Part shown: in pieces, positions 50,830-62,394 of the stretch
Position numbering within the stretch: the stretch's first letter is position 1
Layout: every line of letters starts with the position of its first letter
Source: Cricetomys ansorgei
Lineage: Eukaryota; Chordata; Mammalia; Rodentia; Nesomyidae
NCBI GenBank assembly: GCA_026225945.1
Contig: JAMJFZ010000088.1
Location: 1-64,000, forward strand
Reading direction: 5' to 3'
Length of the DNA stretch: 64,000 bases
Translations under genes and position numbers: made by a program
The notes under the pieces: model-generated
The model's database searches: none
Told to the model about the DNA's origin: nothing
The model's input: the letters and a program-made list of their open reading frames with translations, nothing else

Positions 50830-50842
50830 AAACATCAGTCAT
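50813..50842 (+). CDS. Lipocalin exon 6 (last codons DPCPK and stop)
   Basis: A 30-nt exon between TTTTAATTTGCAG and GTAAGT. The first two bases complete D164, then P-C-P-K and TGA at 50827-50829; the other 13 nt are 3' UTR. A tiny last coding exon carrying the disulfide Cys is usual in this family. Confidence -1.
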
Positions 50843-51793
50843 GTAAGTAGAAGCATAATAACTAAAAATCTGGACTCATACAAATTGACTATTATATTTT
50901 TCAATCAAGTCATTTATCAGTGTCTATTCTAATTTAACAAATTGTTCTATTTCTTAAGATAAAGTATTTTCTGCTTATAATAGACTCAAGTACTTTAGAA
51001 AAAGAAAATACGTTTCGACAATTTACAAACTAAAAAAAAATTTTGTGTGGTGGTTTGAATGAGATGGACAAAAACATTCATATCTTTGAATACCTGGTCC
51101 ACATTCAGAAGATATGTTAGCAAAATTGTATAGGCATAAGTTTGAAGGAGGTATCTGGAGGAGAGTGAGTTTTGAGGTTTCAAAATTATAACCCATGACC
51201 ACTTACATCTCTGTGTCTTAAGGTTATGTTTCACGGTATATTTTCTCAGTTACTGCTCCAGCAACTTGTCTGCCTATTGCCATATTGCTTCCCAAAATGG
51301 TCATGGATTCCAACCCTCTAAACCCATTAAATGCCACATAAATTGCTTTCATGTATAAATTACATTGGTAATGGTGTCTCATCACAGTAATATAAAGTAT
51401 GCATGGAATAGAAATTAAGTTTAATAGTGCCAAGGGTGTTTAAGTGTATTACATCGTGAAGAACAGGCATTTCATAACTGTAATGACACCCAACATTGTC
51501 ATGTGTAAATTAGCAATGCATGCATTTTCTGTTTATTTTAGACATCATTCCATGTACATAAAAATATAAATTAAATTTGATAATAGATGGATCTACTAAA
51601 TTACTACATTAGTGAGGCTAAGTGTAAATGTGAAATATATATGACCAACTTCAAATTGAATCCTATGATGTGATTTAGTCTTGAGAATTCCTAAATCCTT
51701 TTCCAAAATACATTCATTCATAGATTTCCACCTACCTTCTCATTGTATTGGAAACAGACTCTTACATTTCAATTTTTTTATTTCCAATTCCAG

Positions 51794-52000
51794 GGTTGGA
51801 ACGACAATGAAATTATTTGGTGCAGCAGTGTCTCTATGATATCTACACGTCTACAAAAAAAATGAAATTTTAGAAGCATCTATCTTTTACTCTACAACTT
51901 TTATTTTTCTGTATAGTCTTGATTTAGAATTTTCTATGAATCCTTTTACAATTCTCGTCAATGTTGGCTTCATATAAAATAAAATGCCAAATTCACATCG
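51794..52000 (+). other. Lipocalin exon 7 (3' UTR) with poly(A) signal
   Basis: A strong acceptor (TTTATTTCCAATTCCAG) ends at 51793. AATAAA lies at 51978-51983 and is followed by the GT-rich stretch TTGTGTGTGC, so cleavage near 52000 is expected. A separate non-coding last exon is standard for these genes. The 3' end is inferred. Confidence -1.
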
Positions 52001-54379
52001 TTGTGTGTGCTTTGAGTAAAAGAAGTTAATTGATATCATACGGTAGATTCTACAGAGAACCTTAATAGTGCCCATCTTTAAGTGTCCTTTATTATTTCGA
52101 TACATCTGTGAATTTTTAGTGTCTTTTTAAGATTTGAACTTAGCAATTGAGAAATAGGATATCTGTGTATATTTTAGTGTATTTTAGTAGTACTTTCACA
52201 TCTCTGTTTTCCTATCCTTCATTTTCCCTTTACTACCTTGCTCAGACACCATCCAAGATGGTTGCTCTTGCACTATAATGGTGGCTGTTTCAATCTACTT
52301 TTTGTAGAATTGAAAGGCATGGGGTATACACTAATGAGAACTTCTGAGGTTTGTAGCATGTGACAGGGTAGGCATGAACCTCCACTTTGTAGGTAGGGAG
52401 AATTCAAGTGGTACTAGAGTAAAGAGTAAAGTTCCAGGAAAACCTGTTGCAAATGCCGAAGTGGTTCCAGGCACTTTTGCAGAAATGGCATCTTCCTCTA
52501 CCACTACTGAAAAGCAAATACTCATGAAACCAGAGAGCAGATGAGAGAACCACAGACACTCATGAAAATTTGTGAGTTTCCAGAGCCACTTTAACAAGTT
52601 GTGAAGAACCCAAGTCTGCTTGTTCATGTGTGCCAGAGCAGAGATGCCTTTGTGAAGTATTGAAGATTAGATGAGCTTCTATGTAGTGGTTTCTAGACCC
52701 AGGAAACCATGAGTTTGTAAAAAATCCTAAAGGTTCCCCTGTACTAGTCTCCTGTTACTGCAGCATTGGCACAGATAATAGGATTCCTGGAGGCTCTGCT
52801 GCAACTTGGGAGTCTCCCAATACAGACTTTGTTATTGTGGAGTCACTAGTATGAAAAGTTCCTTTTAACACTCATGTATATGTGAATCTTACAAAAGCCT
52901 CTTCTGAGATGATCTGATAGGCCACAGAGATGGTTCCACAGATGTAGATGGCGATACATAGACTGATACATATAAATAATCATTGAAAGACCATTTGAAG
53001 GGACATAGAACTGTCTACAGATCTTTGTGTAGGTGAAAGTTCTCCCTGAGTTGTTGGATCATGTAAAGTCACTGTTTAATGAACAGAAGGGCTTGGACAA
53101 TTCCTGAATGTGTGGAAGTTTTGTGTGCCTTTCACAAAGATAAGAGAGTTTCTAGAGACCTGTAGGAACCTGGAGTGAAGGTCAAGATTCCATTGATTAG
53201 GTGTAAGATTTGTGAGGACTTCCAGGATAGGAAGTTAGACTTTTTGGATCAGCAGAGAGTTGGTGCAAGAAATCATGATCTGGTGTCGATCAAGAAGCCT
53301 ATTTAGTTCTGCCTGCTTTTTTTAAAAAAAAAAAGTCATACACCAACCTTTATCTAGGTGGAGAATTGCGAGGTCTCCTAATTTTGAGGGCGATAGATAT
53401 GAAATTCCATATTGTCATTATAAAAATTGTGAACTAGCAAGATCCGAGACACTTTGGTGAAAATGACGAAGATGGTTCAGTTACTTGTGCAAATCAAAGC
53501 CTCCACCAAGATTTTTACATTTCAGAGGATTTCCAGGCTGGTTGTATATAAGGATAAGACTAGGGTAACCCTTCAGCAAATATAGAAGACACTAACTCAT
53601 CTTTAATGTAGGTTTTGTGGAACAATATAATTCCAAGAAAATGTGAAAACTTCCAGAGCCTCACAAGTTCTTGGGTATTCTGCAGCATGTCTTGAACAGA
53701 TAGCAGGCTTATGGAATGCTCCTGATCATATTGATAAGCATGTAGCAACCACTTCATGTGTGGATCTGGAAATGCTAGTAGCCCCTTCAATAGGAGTGGA
53801 GGACATACATATATGTGTGTAAGTATTGTCGTTCAAGAGCTCTAGCCAAAGAGAAGCTGTGAAATAAGAGAGACCCACACCCAGATGCAAAATTATCTGT
53901 CTACATATGACAGAATTTCAACAACACATTAGAGAGATGTGGACGGGTCCAAAACTCCTCATGTAGGTTCTTGAAATCCTAGGTAACATTGGAAATTTCA
54001 CATTTTAGTTCATGAGTATAGCATATCACAAAGTCATTACAAACATCACAGTCACATTTGAAACTTTCAAGCACCCTTCTCAAATGTAGAGTAAATTCTA
54101 GAGAATCAAAAGAAGGAAGATTAAGTTTAAGAATTATTCATCTGAAATTTTAAGTTATGAGTCCACTTAGGTCAGGAGAGACCAATTGGAAACTGTTTTG
54201 ATCTAAGGAGGATGTATTGAACCCACACTGTTTGCAGAATGCCGGTTTGGATGTGTTTTCTGAGCATTGTAACATATGCCCCTCCCCTTTACTAGAAGGA
54301 GATTGTGTGAGATCCACTTTGTTGGGGGAATTTATTTCTTGTACTGCTTACGTAACTTTGAAATAATTGTGTTATATAT

Positions 54380-54955
54380 TGTTGGGGTAAGGGTTGCCTA
54401 AGCCTTGGCAGTTTGTATTATCTGCAGGTGTTGGTTTTATGTAGATCTATGATGAAGATGTTTGCTCCCTCATAATGTGCATCAGCTCACTGCTCTCTAG
54501 CAGTGCCATCTTAGAAGAGCAAAGTTGCTGTGGAGGGGTTCTTGTACGCTTCCACAGTACTCTGGCAACAAACATAGGACACTTCTGTAAGGCCTTTAAA
54601 TCCCACCTTAAATGTAACAGGATTAAAGGATTGAGGGATCCTCTTGGTCCTTGAGCTATGCACTGTAAAGGATACATAGCTGGATTATAGGATGAGGCTA
54701 ATAGTTGGGTTTCCTTATGTAATCAAACATGTCTCTGGATTGGGGGTGTCAGAGTTTATCATCAAGAGAACATCTGAGGAGCTTCTGTATATGTAAAAAC
54801 ACCAGATATTAGGCAATCCATATTCCATTGTCCAGTATGACACTTGCCATGACAGGTGGTTCCCTTTGTTGAGATCTGGAAGATTTTCACACATAATAGT
54901 ATCTCCTTATCTTTTTTGCTGAGTGGCAAAGTACCTATGGGCTATACCACGGCAT
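54380..54955 (+). mobile_element. LTR (same family as 18289-18551), interrupted
   Basis: TGTTGGGGTAAGGGTTGCCT opens it and GGTTCCCTTTGTTGAGATCT lies near its end, as in the 18.3-kb LTR. About 300 bp of unrelated sequence (near 54455-54755) splits it. It lies within the 970-bp array. Confidence -1.
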
Positions 54956-56168
54956 ATGAAGTGTAGGTAGAAAAATCCATTTTGCTGATATGATCAGTGA
55001 CAGAGGCACTAGGAAAAATTGCAATGGTCCATCAAACATTGGTGCACATGAAGTAGAGACCACAGCAGTGTGCCGGTGCTTGCAGTTTCTACAGCTCCTC
55101 CAGGGTCACTGATGTATATCGGAAAAATACCAGAATCCTGTTAACAAGTATTGGAGAAATGTCATCTTTCTGTATTTTTGTATCCTGAAAAAGATATGTT
55201 TGTGAAAGATCCTAAATGTCCTGTAAAAATCAGTCCTGTTACTGTGTCCCTTTTGGCGATATAGAGTAAACCCTCCAAAAGCTCTACGATCTCCCAGAAC
55301 ACTCCCATCGCTGTGGAATGTCTGCAGACCACCTCACAAGTATGGGAAGGTTTTCTAGACTCTGGTGTACATATTTTTTTTGCCTGGGCATCTCCAGGAG
55401 ATGTGATGGTATTCCTGAGTGGCATTCACAGGTGCAGAGGGCTCCACATCTTCTGATGTATATGGACAAACCTGAAACAGCACTTGCAGCTATGTCTAAG
55501 ATTATATCTTTGTGCAATTGTAGCTTTTTCTTGAGTCAAGTATGTACTGTTTCATAGCTTCTTCTTCATGCATATAAGATTCTTGGATCCTTCCCAAGTA
55601 CTTGGAAAATTCATGGTCCTTTTTTAATGATAAGAGAATTTCTAGAAAATTGAAGGAAGGTAGAGTAAGAACAAGATACTATTTGTCAGATGTGTTGAAT
55701 TTGAACTCTCCCTATTTGGATGCAGATATATATTGCCTTCTGAGTCAATAAATTGTTGATTTAAGCTATTGTAAAGTATTAAAACCTCTTTGCCAAGGGT
55801 GCCTGTTTCAGTCTTATTTTAATGGAAGAGTAATGTTTATGGGTCATATTTGCTTTAAGGAGGTCTGGGGTCCTGTTCATGTGAGTGCTTACGTATGCAA
55901 TTCCATTTTGCATATATGGACAGTGCCAAAGGCCCCTGTAGAAACTGTAAAAGTATAAGACACCCTGGTTCCTAGGACGAAGGGGATCCAGCAACTTGTA
56001 CAGATGCAGCGGCATCCAGAATCCCTTGGGCAATCTTGAAAGATTTCAGGCTTGTTTATTTATATGATCAGGATCTGAGAACCTCAATGAAAAATGGGAA
56101 GTTGATATATCCTCTTTTGTGCACTGTCCATACTCCAAGAACCCTGAACACTTTTGATTAATCCAAAA

Positions 56169-56171
<3 letters not shown>

Positions 56172-56212
<41 letters not shown>
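56172..56212. repeat. (GT)n microsatellite
   Basis: About 41 bp of pure GT. Confidence -1.
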
Positions 56213-56216
<4 letters not shown>

Positions 56217-58107
56217 TCAGACATCAGCCTTGGACGGATGTCAGGCTTTCAGTAGGTTTCAGGTTAGTTGAATAAGCTCCTAGTAACCACTCTGTGGAGC
56301 TAGAATCTCTGTTAGGCCCTTGAATAGGATGTAGATTTTCAGATCTGTGTGTTGTGGTGGTTCTTCTTAGAGCTCCTGATATTGAGGAGTGGGTAAGAAA
56401 AGGAATACTGAATACATGGAAAGAACACTAAGTCCTCTTGTGTTTGTGAAGAACTTTGAAAATCTTTTGTACACATCTATAATTACAGGTGAAGGATTGA
56501 TCAGGCCTTGATTCCCTGAGTCACACTGGGAATAGACCATTCTCTCTAGTTCATGTGTACAATATGTTAAGAACCCATCCTTATGATTCAAAGGTTCAGC
56601 ATTTTTTCCAAAGGCATGGAAGGCCTTTTCCAAAGGCCCAAAAGGAAGAATAAGATAAAGGTTCGATTTCTCTTAGATGTTAGATGTGAGGACTTCCTAC
56701 GGAGAAAATGTGTTGCTAGATCCTTTTGATATCTTGATGATATCTTGATCCGTACTAGATATATTGAAGCCTCCGTGTACATGGGTTGCCTCTGAATATC
56801 CTTTTGTTTACATTGTAACTTATGCCCCCTAGTTTTCAAAACTATTCTATGTGACATTCTCTGCATATTAGAGAGAATGATGATAGCTTTATTCTACATG
56901 TATAGACAGTGTCAGAGACCCTTGGGAGAATTCCAAAGGTCTGAGTGAATTGAGAAAAGAAGGGCCCACATCCAGCCCCTTGTATATATTTAGTGAATTG
57001 TGAAACCACTTGAGCTAGATGGTAATATCCAACCACCACCTTTGTATGTGTGTCAGATCCCAGAATACCTCAGAAGATGTGGAAGATATGACATCATTTG
57101 GTGTACAAATGTCTAGATTCAAGAAACCAAGGGTGTCTGTGAAAGATTCCAGCACTCCCTCATTGGTCATTTATTTCTTATCTGTGCCTCGTAGGCAGAA
57201 AGAAATATTTTGGGACTCTCTGAGGACTGCTAGGAATTTGCTTGCACTACAATCGTCTACATAGAATGGCCACAAATCCCAAACACAAGGATGGGAAGAC
57301 TCTGAAGACCTTCATGTATATGTGTTTTTTGCTAGAGCCACCTTAGAAGAAACTGCAGCAATCTACAGAAATGCCTGCAGAGATGCACAGGGTCATATAT
57401 TTCCTAATGTTTATTAAGTATATTGTAAAGTTGTTTTGCTGCACATAAGGGTATGGTCTACAGCTCCTTGTATTTGTGTGTCTTTTGTCTTGTCCTTTGG
57501 TCATGTTGGGAAGATGTTACAGCCCCCTTCATATAGAAGATACTGAGCTCCCTCCTATATTTGGAATTGCTTATGCTTTTTATGAAGATTATGCCAATTT
57601 CTGAGTCCTGAAGAATTGTAGAGTAAATATGACATTTGTCCCATTGTTTTGTGTGAGTCCTCCCAGTGCAGGAAACACAGAGCAAAGGCAATTTGGGACT
57701 TAGAGTGCAAACTTAAGTCATTGTGATCTGATGATATTATGAAGCCTCTTTGTTTCAGTCTGTTTTGTGGAGAAGAGGAAATGTTCAGGCTCCCTTCACA
57801 AGAAAGAGAATGTGTGAAGTTATCTGCATGTGAGGCAATAGATATGAAGCTCCATTCTGTAATTATCGACAGTGTCAGAGACCCTTGAAGGAATTAAAAA
57901 TATCCAAATATCCACTGAGCATGTGATAAATGGGCTGTAGCTAATGTTGATCTCCCAGTTTATAGTACTTTTTGGGTATTTCTCATTGCACAGATGGAAT
58001 GAGATTTGATCTAATTTTAGCAGATTTAAAATGGCTGTGGCCATTTCGGTAGGGGAAATTAATGAAACCCTTCTCAGGAAAGAGAAACATCATTCTCTCT
58101 AATATGC

Positions 58108-58140
58108 AGAGAGAGAGAGAGAGGGATAGAGAGGGGGGGG
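58108..58140. repeat. (GA)n / G-run
   Basis: GAGAGAGAGAGAGAGG and a run of eight G. Confidence -1.
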
Positions 58141-59869
58141 AATTTCCACATTTCCACACACTCATTGTCAGATGTGGAATATGTGAGGATCTCTTGAAGA
58201 CAAATGTTTGGTTTTATTCCTTTTACATATTGGAAAAAGATCAGACCTCCCTTTGCATAAAGGGTGTTCAAAACACTCTTGTTCAGATGGGGGGAAATTC
58301 TGAAACTCTTTGGTAGGCCTGGGCAGGTGTCAACCTTATGTTGGTAGAAGTGGACTCTCTAGAGCCCCTAATATTAGAAGGGGAATATCTTAGGCCCTCT
58401 TTTGAGAGGTATTTACTCTCAATCCTCTTTTGGTTGAAGTGAATATTTTAGGATACTGTGGAATTTAGAGGTAGGGCAGTGGCCTTTTTGAAAAGAGGTG
58501 GAATATTGGAGAGCCCATATGGCAGTAGTAAGTTTAGAGCTGTTGGTAGGATGATGCATATTTTAAACAGGATTGGGCAGAGGATATTTGTCTAAATTGT
58601 TTGGGGGACATTTAGAATGTCTAGGATCCCCCTGGCTACAGGAGGGATATGAGGCCCTTTTCATGAGAGTGAAAAAGTATGTCTTCTCCTTCCAGATGTA
58701 TATGAAAAGTCTCAGCAACCCTTGGGCAGATGTTCACATTCCCATTAACACTCTGATTAGAATTGAATGTCCTTTAAAACAGTTTGATAGAAGGGGAAAG
58801 TTTCATGGACCATTGAGAATGTGGGGGAATACCAATTTCAGGTTGGTCAGCAGAATATGTTCAAGGTACTGTACCTTTGAGAGAGGCTCTCCTTCTTGAA
58901 ATTGTGGATATGGATAGAAAGCCAAGCATGCAGAGCTCAAGTGAGTGTTGTCCTCAGGAAGTGAACAAAGTTCTAGAAGGTTACTCAGAATTACTGCTAT
59001 CTGGCTGGCTCACAATGTTTGCTTCTGTGCTACTTAAGTAGCATGGTTTGATGGGAGGAACAGCAAACACACAAGCTCTGAGAAGGAGGATGGAATATTG
59101 TGACAAAGGCCATGACCAGGTTTTGTGGAAAGAGGAAGAAATTTTTAAGGATATCATAAAATGCTTTGGATACTATACTTTCTCATGCCTCATAAAAAGT
59201 GAACCATTATTAATTAATTAATTAATGCTTAATGACCTGTCTACACATGTCATTTTCTGATTCCTAGAGGCCTTTCAGGGGTGCAGTGATCATGATAATT
59301 TCTCCTTTTAATGTGACTATATGGAGAAGGCTTCCAATGTTTAAATCAACCATGTGAGTCACAACAATCTGTATTAGAAGACATCATAGCAGGATAAAAT
59401 AGCTCAGATATCAGGCTATATTTGGGACAATTTTGTCTTAAAGATAAGTGATTATATCCAATTGTTTCCTGGACAGTCATCTTCATGTGGACAGATTCCT
59501 TTTTACAGCAGGTTTGGACACTTTGGGCATACTCTCCATGTCTGTTTTTCTTTGTGCAACTTCATGAAAATATCAGGAAAAATGCCTTACTTTTTATAGA
59601 GTGCAGTTTGAGTCATAGTAGAGAGCATGGTAGTCAGTAAGATGTTGATTTGAATTGTTTCCTACTTTGTCTAATTACAAAAAATGTAAGAATAAAAAGT
59701 AGGTATGGGCAAGGAGATGGTTGAACTGGTTATGAAACTGCTGAGCAAGAATGAATGTCTTAATTTGCAGCCCATTCCACTAATGTAAACCTATGGATGC
59801 CAGTTTGTGACATTACATTCACTCATGGTTTTACAGGGATAAATAAATTCAAGTTGATATTGACAGATA

Positions 59870-59985
59870 GATCTGACAGAGGAGAGCAGAAGAAGGAAGA
59901 GAGAGGAAATGGAAGAGAAGGAGATGGAGGAGATAGGAGGGCGAGGAGGAACAAGATTGAAGGAGGAAGAATCATACACAGGGAC
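59870..59985. repeat. GGA-rich purine tract
   Basis: Over 100 bp with almost no pyrimidines (AGAAGGAAGAGAG, GGAGATGGAGGAGATAGG). Low complexity; the open frames across it are compositional. Confidence -1.
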
Positions 59986-60082
59986 TAAGAAAGAGCAACA
60001 ATTGAAATAGAAGACAAACTAGGAGAGTGTCATGTCTTAGAAGTCAACACAAGGCTGTGTCCCAAGGATAAACAATGTGGTC

Positions 60083-60292
60083 TCTGGAGTGGTGCCTCAG
60101 CAGTTAAAAGCACTGGCTGCTCTTGCAGAGGACCCACATTTGGTTCCCAGTACACACATGGCAGCTCACAATCATCTTTAAATATAGTTTCACAGGAGCC
60201 ACTGTATCTGTGAGCATTGCATGCATGTGGTACACTTATATACACAGGGAAAACACTAACACCTATGAAGTAAAAATAAAAAATCATTTTAA
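60083..60292 (+). mobile_element. B2/B3-type SINE
   Basis: GCCTCAGCAGTTAAAAGCAC, TGGCTGCTCTTGCAGAGGAC and GGTTCCCAGTACACACATGG are the tRNA-derived B2 head; it ends in AAAATAAAAAATCATTTTAAAG. Confidence -1.
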
Positions 60293-61704
60293 AGAATGGA
60301 AACACAGGATGGATAGGTTAAAAAAGACAGTAACAGGTATTGTCAGAATAACTACAACCTGTCTTGGAACCTCAGAAGTTACAACTCACCATTTTTTGTG
60401 AGATAGTAATGAGTTTTACCTCCAGTTTTTCCAGTTTCTTGGGAGTATTATCTTCTGCTCAGCCCTTTCTGATGCTGCTGCCAGTTGGCTTGGTTATAAA
60501 GATTGTGATCATAGTAATTTTATCTTTATGATGGTACTATCCATAACAACAGTGGTGATTTTGTGGTATTATCCATAGCAACAGAGGTGATTTTCCCAAA
60601 GGTAATGCCACTCAGATAAACTATGATTCAGTTGAAATTCCAGAAAGAATAACAAAAAATCATGTATACTTAAAAAATTAGGCATTTTTCATGTATAGAT
60701 ATAGTATCAGATTATGATTTCACCAGTTGCCTTAGAATCAATAACCTTGGAGATATTAGCAGCCTAAGAAATAACATAAAAATAAGAGAACTTACTTTTG
60801 CTAGGGACTTGTTTTTGGTCAGGGATAGAAAGCAAGAACAAAGAAAACTTAATTGCTAGGGCCCTCGAGTTTCATCTATGAAAGACAGGAGGGACCATGA
60901 TCAAGAAATAACAAATGAGTTTCAGTGGCCACTGTTAACTTTGAACTTTCTTGATCAAAAATAAAATTTATTCTTCTTTGGTTTCTATAATTAAACATTT
61001 GCTTATGAGTTTGAGGTGATCCTGGTGCACATAAAGCTTTTTATACTCCTTTCATGTATGTAATTTTTGCTGAAAGTGCATCCCTAAGGCATACTGCCAC
61101 CTGCCTGAGAACATGCTCCTGTGTTTGAGGACTGCTTGCAGTTTCCTAACATAGACAGCAAGTGGCACAGGTGTACTGTGATTGGGACTTAACATGCTGC
61201 ATAGGTAAGGGAAACTGGAAAAGACCAGTTAATTGTAAATCTCTATCCTTACATGGGGAAAATCTGTTGATTCAAGCAAGGACACAAGTGTAAAAGTGTC
61301 CAGTCTGATCCACGAGATTTAACATAATACAAAATGGTTCATCCTTACATAGAGGATGAAGTGTGCATGCATGGAAGCAAGAATATCAGTATGAACTTAT
61401 CCAAATTCACAATTTGGAGGAAACATGGATGCAAGCACAAACATCAACAAAAATTGGCCGAATGTGACACTGAGAAAAAACAGATATAAATATGAACTGT
61501 CCAAATGACACTATGAATGGAAGGATATGACACAATACATGGAAGGGTATGACATCTGAATTGGAAAGAGAAGATGTAGATAATGATATAGACATATTAT
61601 ACATAAAGAGATAGCATAGACACTTAAGAGATAATTTGATTGATTCTGCATATAAAATTTTAATTTCGGTTTTTCAGGGGATGTTTTGTACTGTTTGATA
61701 TGCA

Positions 61705-61706
<2 letters not shown>
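60293..61706. other. No gene seen
   Basis: Unique AT-rich DNA. A short local repeat GTGGTATTATCCATA/ATGGTACTATCCATA occurs at 60530-60590. Confidence -1.

Positions 61707-61755
<49 letters not shown>
61707..61755. repeat. (AT)n microsatellite
   Basis: About 49 bp of AT, followed by 250 bp of AT-rich TATA/ACAT derivatives to about 61990. Confidence -1.
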
Positions 61756-61757
<2 letters not shown>

Positions 61758-62394
61758 CACATATGTGTTTGTATATTTTTTATTCTTGTATCAAAAGTAA
61801 AAGATCTCACATATAAATTGTATATAATGTATATATGTACAAATTATATATAATATATACAAATAATATATTATTACATACGATTACATATAAAATATTA
61901 TATATAATACACATAGGTTATATGTAAGAAGCTATATGTATATGTAACATATACAGACATACACAAATTTGTATGTGTATATATAATTTTTTTACATTTG
62001 AAATAATAAAATCAAATGGTTCCCTTTTTCCTTTCTGCCCCTAAACCCTCCAATAGATCTCTTTTTTCTGTCTTTCAAATTCTTGACCTCTTTGTTCATT
62101 GTTATTGTTTACATATATGTATGTGCATATATATTCCTAAATGATTCCAATCTGTATTGTTACGTATATGCTTTCTTTTGGGTCTGACCACGTGACTCTG
62201 AAAATCCAATATGAGTGTTCTTCCCTGAATACGTTTTTCCACTCTTGGCTTTGCTCAGTTGTCTGTAGTTTTATGTGTAGGGTTGAGGGCTGTGAATTTT
62301 TCCACATCAATGTTGTCAGGTTAATTGGTGTTGTTCCTGAACTGCTCAGACTTACTCATGTCAATGACACATTTTGAGTGTAGCTTTTTACACT

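Larger units (their letters stand above)
52300..58900. repeat. Diverged tandem array, period about 970 bp
   Basis: Anchors recur at near-integer multiples of about 970 bp. GACAGTGTCAGAGACCCTTG-type: 55919, 56905, 57868 (steps 986, 963). TTTGTRAAARATCCTAAA-type: near 52712, 55199 and, weaker, 57137. TTTCAGTCT followed by TTTTRTGGA-type: 55805, 57750. GTGAGGACTTCC: 53213 and 56688. Many short phrases (CTTCATGTATATG, CCAGAGCC) recur too. No coding frame is conserved between units. Confidence -1.

Noticed and set aside
59791..59988. Frames over the purine tract on both strands
   Set aside because: Low-complexity GGA/AGA translation.
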